Notes under the pieces: model-generated
Seen by the model: only the letters and a program-made list of their open reading frames with translations
Database searches by the model: none
Told to the model about the DNA's origin: nothing
Shown: one piece after another, positions 6,121 through 7,300 of the stretch
Layout of the letters: each line of letters begins with the position of its first letter
How positions within the stretch are numbered: position 1 is the first letter of the stretch
Program-made: the position numbers and the translations under genes
NCBI GenBank assembly: GCA_003243865.1
Contig: QHBQ01000168.1
Span: 1 to 7,300, forward strand
DNA from: Candidatus Chloroheliales bacterium
GTDB lineage: Bacteria; Chloroflexota; Chloroflexia; QHBQ01
Direction of reading: 5' to 3'
DNA length: 7,300 nucleotides

Positions 6121-6136
6121 GGCAATATTTATGCCA
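6121..6136 (-). promoter_or_regulatory. Candidate operator dyad or sigma-54-like promoter element upstream of the SDR operon
   Basis: In the 106-base gap before the SDR gene the minus strand reads TGGCATAAATATTGC (6136-6122). TGGCA and TTGC sit at exactly the spacing of the sigma-54 -24/-12 consensus, although the intermediate C and G are T and A. The same bases also form an imperfect dyad GGCA-N7-TGCC (6135-6121), which could be a regulator site. I see no convincing sigma-70 pair in this gap. The position, about 50-65 bases before ATG 6069, suits either reading. Confidence 0.25.
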
Positions 6137-6175
6137 ACGTAAGTAAGGCAGAGTTATGAGGTAAACGGTTCTGGG

Positions 6176-7300
6176 CTATGCTCTGGACCGCCGCCGCGCC
6201 AACTGGCGCAGCCGCCGCCGTCCCGCTAGCACATCAGCGGCCGCAATCAGCACGACCAGCAGCAGGGTGAAGCTGGCGGGAACGTGCAGCGAAGCGGGAT
6301 GCTGCGCGGCGGGCGGGTTGACGCCCATGATCGCAGCTGGCAGGTGGACGACGCGCTCCTCGGCGGGGTAGGAGTGTTGCGCCGCACTATCTGCGATCAA
6401 GCTCAGGAAGTAGTCGCTGCCGCCAGTGGGGTTGAAAGTGTAGCTGTTGCCATTGTTAATGTCAACCGTGGTGCTGTAGACTTTGCTTTGCCCCCCGTAG
6501 GAGAGGTGATAGGAGACGGTATCAGTAACGAGGCTATGCCAACTGGCGGTGATGCTGCCGTCGGGGTTGGCCTGGGCCTCGAAGTTGGCGGGGGTGTTGC
6601 CCACGGTAATCACCGGATTCGCCGCGTAGGGGGTAAAGTGGATCAGGTCGGGGCTGGTCGCCATCCCAATCATGCCGTAGGGGGCGTCCTGGGCGGGAAT
6701 ACCGTTGTAGTACATGACGTAGCCGCCAGCATCGGTGCGGCGCACGAACGCGCCGTAGACTAGCCCGGCGTTCCAGGTGTTAGCCTCGCCATGCCGCAGA
6801 ATGGGGTCGGCAGAGTAAGGGGTAAAGTCCACTCCATCCTGACTGAGCATCAGATAGAGGTCGCTGCCGGTATGATAGTATAGGTAGGTGGTACCCGCCT
6901 CCCTGAGCGCGAAGCTGGTGTATATACCTGCGGAGCCTTCAGCGTTTTCGGCGGTGACAATTGGGTTGCCCGCATAACGCTGCCAGCTAAGGCCATCGCT
7001 GCTGTAGGCCAGCCCGACCGCGGACTCCTCGCTGCCGAAGCCGTTATAGTACATTAGATAGAGGCGGGGCGGCACGGTTGTCAGGCCCAGCTTCTGCACC
7101 AGGCGGGCATCAGGCGGGGATTGCTCGACTATCGAGGGGCGCAGCGTCTGGGCGCTGTCCCACTGTCCGTCATGGCCAGCGGGTAGCACCGGCTGCTGCT
7201 GCGCGGTGAAGTTGACTCCATCGCGGCTCTCGGCATAGCCAATCTGATAGGGGAAGCCGCCACCATAATAGAGACGGAACAGGCCGTTCTCATAGAGGAC
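6176..7300 (-). CDS. Membrane-anchored beta-propeller protein, GH32/GH43/GH130-like, N-terminus cut by window edge
   Basis: 374 residues are visible and the frame is open to the right edge, so the start and any signal peptide lie outside. At least four related blade units occur: FRLYYGGGFPYQIGYAESRD (8-27 on), YLMYYNG...GLAYSSDGLSW (81-107 on), YLYYHTGSDLYLMLSQDGVDF (139-159 on) and YVMYYNG...GMATSPDLIHF (194-222 on). Each has an aromatic Y-Y strand, a small-residue strand, S-x-D-G and an ending such as NPIV or NPVI. This is the repeat of five-bladed propeller glycosidases and phosphorylases. About 239-322 resembles an Ig-like or fibronectin type III domain (ITASWHSL, YHLSYGG). A hydrophobic segment at 342-359 followed by an Arg-rich end (GRRRLRQLARRR) forms a C-terminal anchor, so the propeller should face outward. 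Catalytic acids cannot be assigned and the substrate is unknown; it may bind or cleave an extracellular glycan. Confidence 0.72.
   Translation of the reverse strand, partial: VLYENGLFRLYYGGGFPYQIGYAESRDGVNFTAQQQPVLPAGHDGQWDSAQTLRPSIVEQSPPDARLVQKLGLTTVPPRLYLMYYNGFGSEESAVGLAYSSDGLSWQRYAGNPIVTAENAEGSAGIYTSFALREAGTTYLYYHTGSDLYLMLSQDGVDFTPYSADPILRHGEANTWNAGLVYGAFVRRTDAGGYVMYYNGIPAQDAPYGMIGMATSPDLIHFTPYAANPVITVGNTPANFEAQANPDGSITASWHSLVTDTVSYHLSYGGQSKVYSTTVDINNGNSYTFNPTGGSDYFLSLIADSAAQHSYPAEERVVHLPAAIMGVNPPAAQHPASLHVPASFTLLLVVLIAAADVLAGRRRLRQLARRRSRA

Noticed and set aside
6137..6175. Terminator after the propeller gene
   Set aside because: I found no stem followed by a T-run in the bases after the stop at 6176, so transcription from the propeller gene into the SDR operon cannot be excluded.

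Overview
The window is a compact bacterial segment of moderately high GC, with every supported gene on the minus strand, so it reads right to left. No rRNA, tRNA, CRISPR array, transposase or phage gene is visible. Gene style and family mix (a COG4280-type membrane protein, a fused gluconate-dehydrogenase-like flavoprotein, a GH1-like glycosidase) would fit a Chloroflexota or similar environmental bacterium, but this is an impression; nothing in the window fixes the taxon.

In transcription order: (i) 7300-6176, the C-terminal part of an exported, membrane-anchored beta-propeller protein resembling GH32/GH43/GH130 folds, open at the right edge; (ii) 6175-6070, a 106-base intergenic region holding a dyad that can also be read as a sigma-54-like element; (iii) 6069-5197, a short-chain dehydrogenase of the YghA/YhdF/GSP39 type; (iv) 5196-4465, an alpha/beta hydrolase whose ATG directly abuts the dehydrogenase stop, and whose own C-terminus is cut by an amber codon followed by 11 in-frame family-like codons; (v) 4429-4385, a 14-codon mini-ORF behind a strong Shine-Dalgarno sequence; (vi) 4364-2106, a GMC flavoprotein with a gluconate 2-dehydrogenase subunit 3-like domain fused at its N-terminus; (vii) 2092-752, a GH1-like glycosidase; (viii) 710-1, a COG4280-type polytopic membrane protein starting at TTG and running off the left edge.

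Genes iii to viii are separated by 0 to about 100 bases and look like one operon. A reasonable reading is a carbohydrate release and oxidation cassette: the glycosidase acts on a glycoside, the FAD/Fe-S dehydrogenase and the NAD(P)-dependent SDR oxidise the sugar or polyol, and the alpha/beta hydrolase could open a lactone or ester. That pathway is inference from gene content only. SDRs of this type are also often stress-induced, so a general stress cassette is a real alternative.

The most unusual points are the amber codon in the hydrolase with an intact ancestral tail, the mini-ORF whose ATG overlaps the ancestral hydrolase stop as TAATG, the fused dehydrogenase without a visible Tat signal, and a GNRA-capped hairpin just upstream of the glycosidase ribosome binding site.
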